Positions 63,440-64,000 of a DNA stretch of 64,000 nt are shown here, piece after piece. The translations under genes and the position numbers were made by a program. Source of the stretch: Ilyonectria destructans (lineage: Eukaryota > Ascomycota > Sordariomycetes > Hypocreales > Nectriaceae); NCBI GenBank assembly GCA_020740775.1, contig JAHEWK010000018.1, forward strand, positions 992,001 to 1,056,000, in the 5' to 3' direction. The notes beneath the pieces were generated by a model. It was not told where the DNA came from and searched no databases. It saw only the letters and a list, made by a program, of their open reading frames with translations. Position 1 is the stretch's first letter; each line of letters begins with the position of its first letter.

Positions 63440-64000
63440 ATGACGGACTATGCTTGCGCCTTGTGCGGGTGGTTCATCCCCCGTCGAACTGACTCCGTTT
63501 CCTGGTTACATGAGTTCCGTGGTCGTACGTGAAATGTTGAGTCTCGATGACAAGCATATCCTAACTGATAATAGTCTGTTCTGGTCCAGAGGGCATTATT
63601 CTCACAGGTGTGGGGCTGAACGAAGATCCATTCGAGCAAGGAGAACCTTTAGTCGCTCCCACAGATCGTGATGGTCGGTGGGATGATTTGGACTATAACA
63701 GCCCTCCCGAACACCAGTTCACCGCCATGGGAGAAAATGACCAAGGCCTGGGTCGCTATGGATTCTTATTTCACGAAGCATGTTGGTCTCTCCTAGAGAC
63801 TGTCTTCCTCCCTGGGGCCGTACCGTGCGAGCGGCTATTCGACATTTGCAGGTCATTCCCCCTTGTTCGATACCACGAGGGCTGCATCAGCTGGGGCCAT
63901 GATTATGCGGGTGCAATTCAAACAAACGATTTGAACATCTTTCCATGGGAGCACAGCCACGAGGAACTCGGGGAATTCGAACCTGACTCAATCTTCAGTA
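63440..64000 (+). CDS. F-box-associated-type hypothetical protein, 5' part (cut by window end)
   Basis: Exon 1 is 63440-63524 (MTDYACALCGWFIPRR...FRG) and exon 2 begins at 63575; the intron has a GTACGT donor, a CCTAACTGA branch and an AATAG acceptor. The joined frame reads SWLHEFRGLCSGPEGIILTG VGLNEDP, then RWDDLDYNSPPEHQF, GRYGFLFHEACWSLLETVF and HEGCISWGHDYAG, open to the last base (about 170 residues so far). The C-x2-C start and the F-H-x-x-C-W-x-L-L segment are typical of a large family of uncharacterised fungal proteins that often carry an F-box just downstream. The 3' part lies outside the window. Confidence 0.78.

Noticed and set aside
1..64000. tRNA, rRNA and riboswitch genes
   Set aside because: I looked for tRNA arm and loop patterns and conserved rRNA stretches by eye and saw none; a covariance-model scan would be needed to exclude small RNAs.

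Overview
The window is nuclear DNA of a filamentous ascomycete (Pezizomycotina, most likely a Sordariomycete; inferred). The grounds are short 45-105 bp GT-AG introns with CTAAC/CTGAC-type branch sites, well-spaced monocistronic genes, and typical lineage families: LaeA-like methyltransferase, HET, NACHT/STAND, Alt a 1-like, Agd3-like deacetylase, GT91, and Ty3/Gypsy, Tc1-mariner, MULE and hAT-type elements. I found no tRNA, rRNA or CRISPR.

Layout. 1-5431: minus-strand Ty3/Gypsy chromovirus with intact-looking gag and pol, joined in one frame across a single UAG. 5957-8106: secreted alpha/beta-hydrolase with a C-terminal PKD domain. 9.0-15.6 kb: a decayed stretch holding a broken fragment of a very large protein, an intact ten-exon methyltransferase (one GC-AG intron), a multiply broken gene of unknown family, and a HET-domain gene lacking its first block. 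15.6-21.9 kb: ordinary metabolic genes (peroxisomal D-amino-acid oxidase ending in SKL, a small methyltransferase, a C-5 sterol desaturase, a GNAT acetyltransferase). 22.3-26.3 kb: a very large secreted Agd3-like polysaccharide deacetylase with a repetitive Ser/Thr linker. 28.8 kb: a small Alt a 1-like secreted protein.

31-51.5 kb is the most distinctive part: a 722-aa protein of unknown function, a protein joining a fungal STAND-type N-terminal domain to LIM zinc domains, a ~1,586-aa protein joining a trypsin-like serine-protease domain to a coiled coil and a ubiquitin-like domain, a divergently transcribed membrane-anchored protein, an F-box-like protein, and a NACHT (STAND) gene broken by two in-frame stops. 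The 3' end of the trypsin-ubiquitin-like gene runs into Tc1-mariner and MULE remnants. A shared signalling or allorecognition role for this neighbourhood is inference from domain types only.

54.5-64 kb: a GT91 beta-mannosyltransferase-like gene with one junction that does not keep frame, a 128-bp hAT-type MITE with a perfect 8-bp target duplication, a class III aminotransferase pseudogene, a CCCH zinc-finger gene, and the 5' part of an F-box-associated-type gene running off the window.

Several breaks (NACHT, the 13-kb pseudogene, and possibly the gag/pol junction) are stops that would be Gln codons after one C-to-T change in a CpA context. That would fit repeat-induced point mutation, but no alignment was run.
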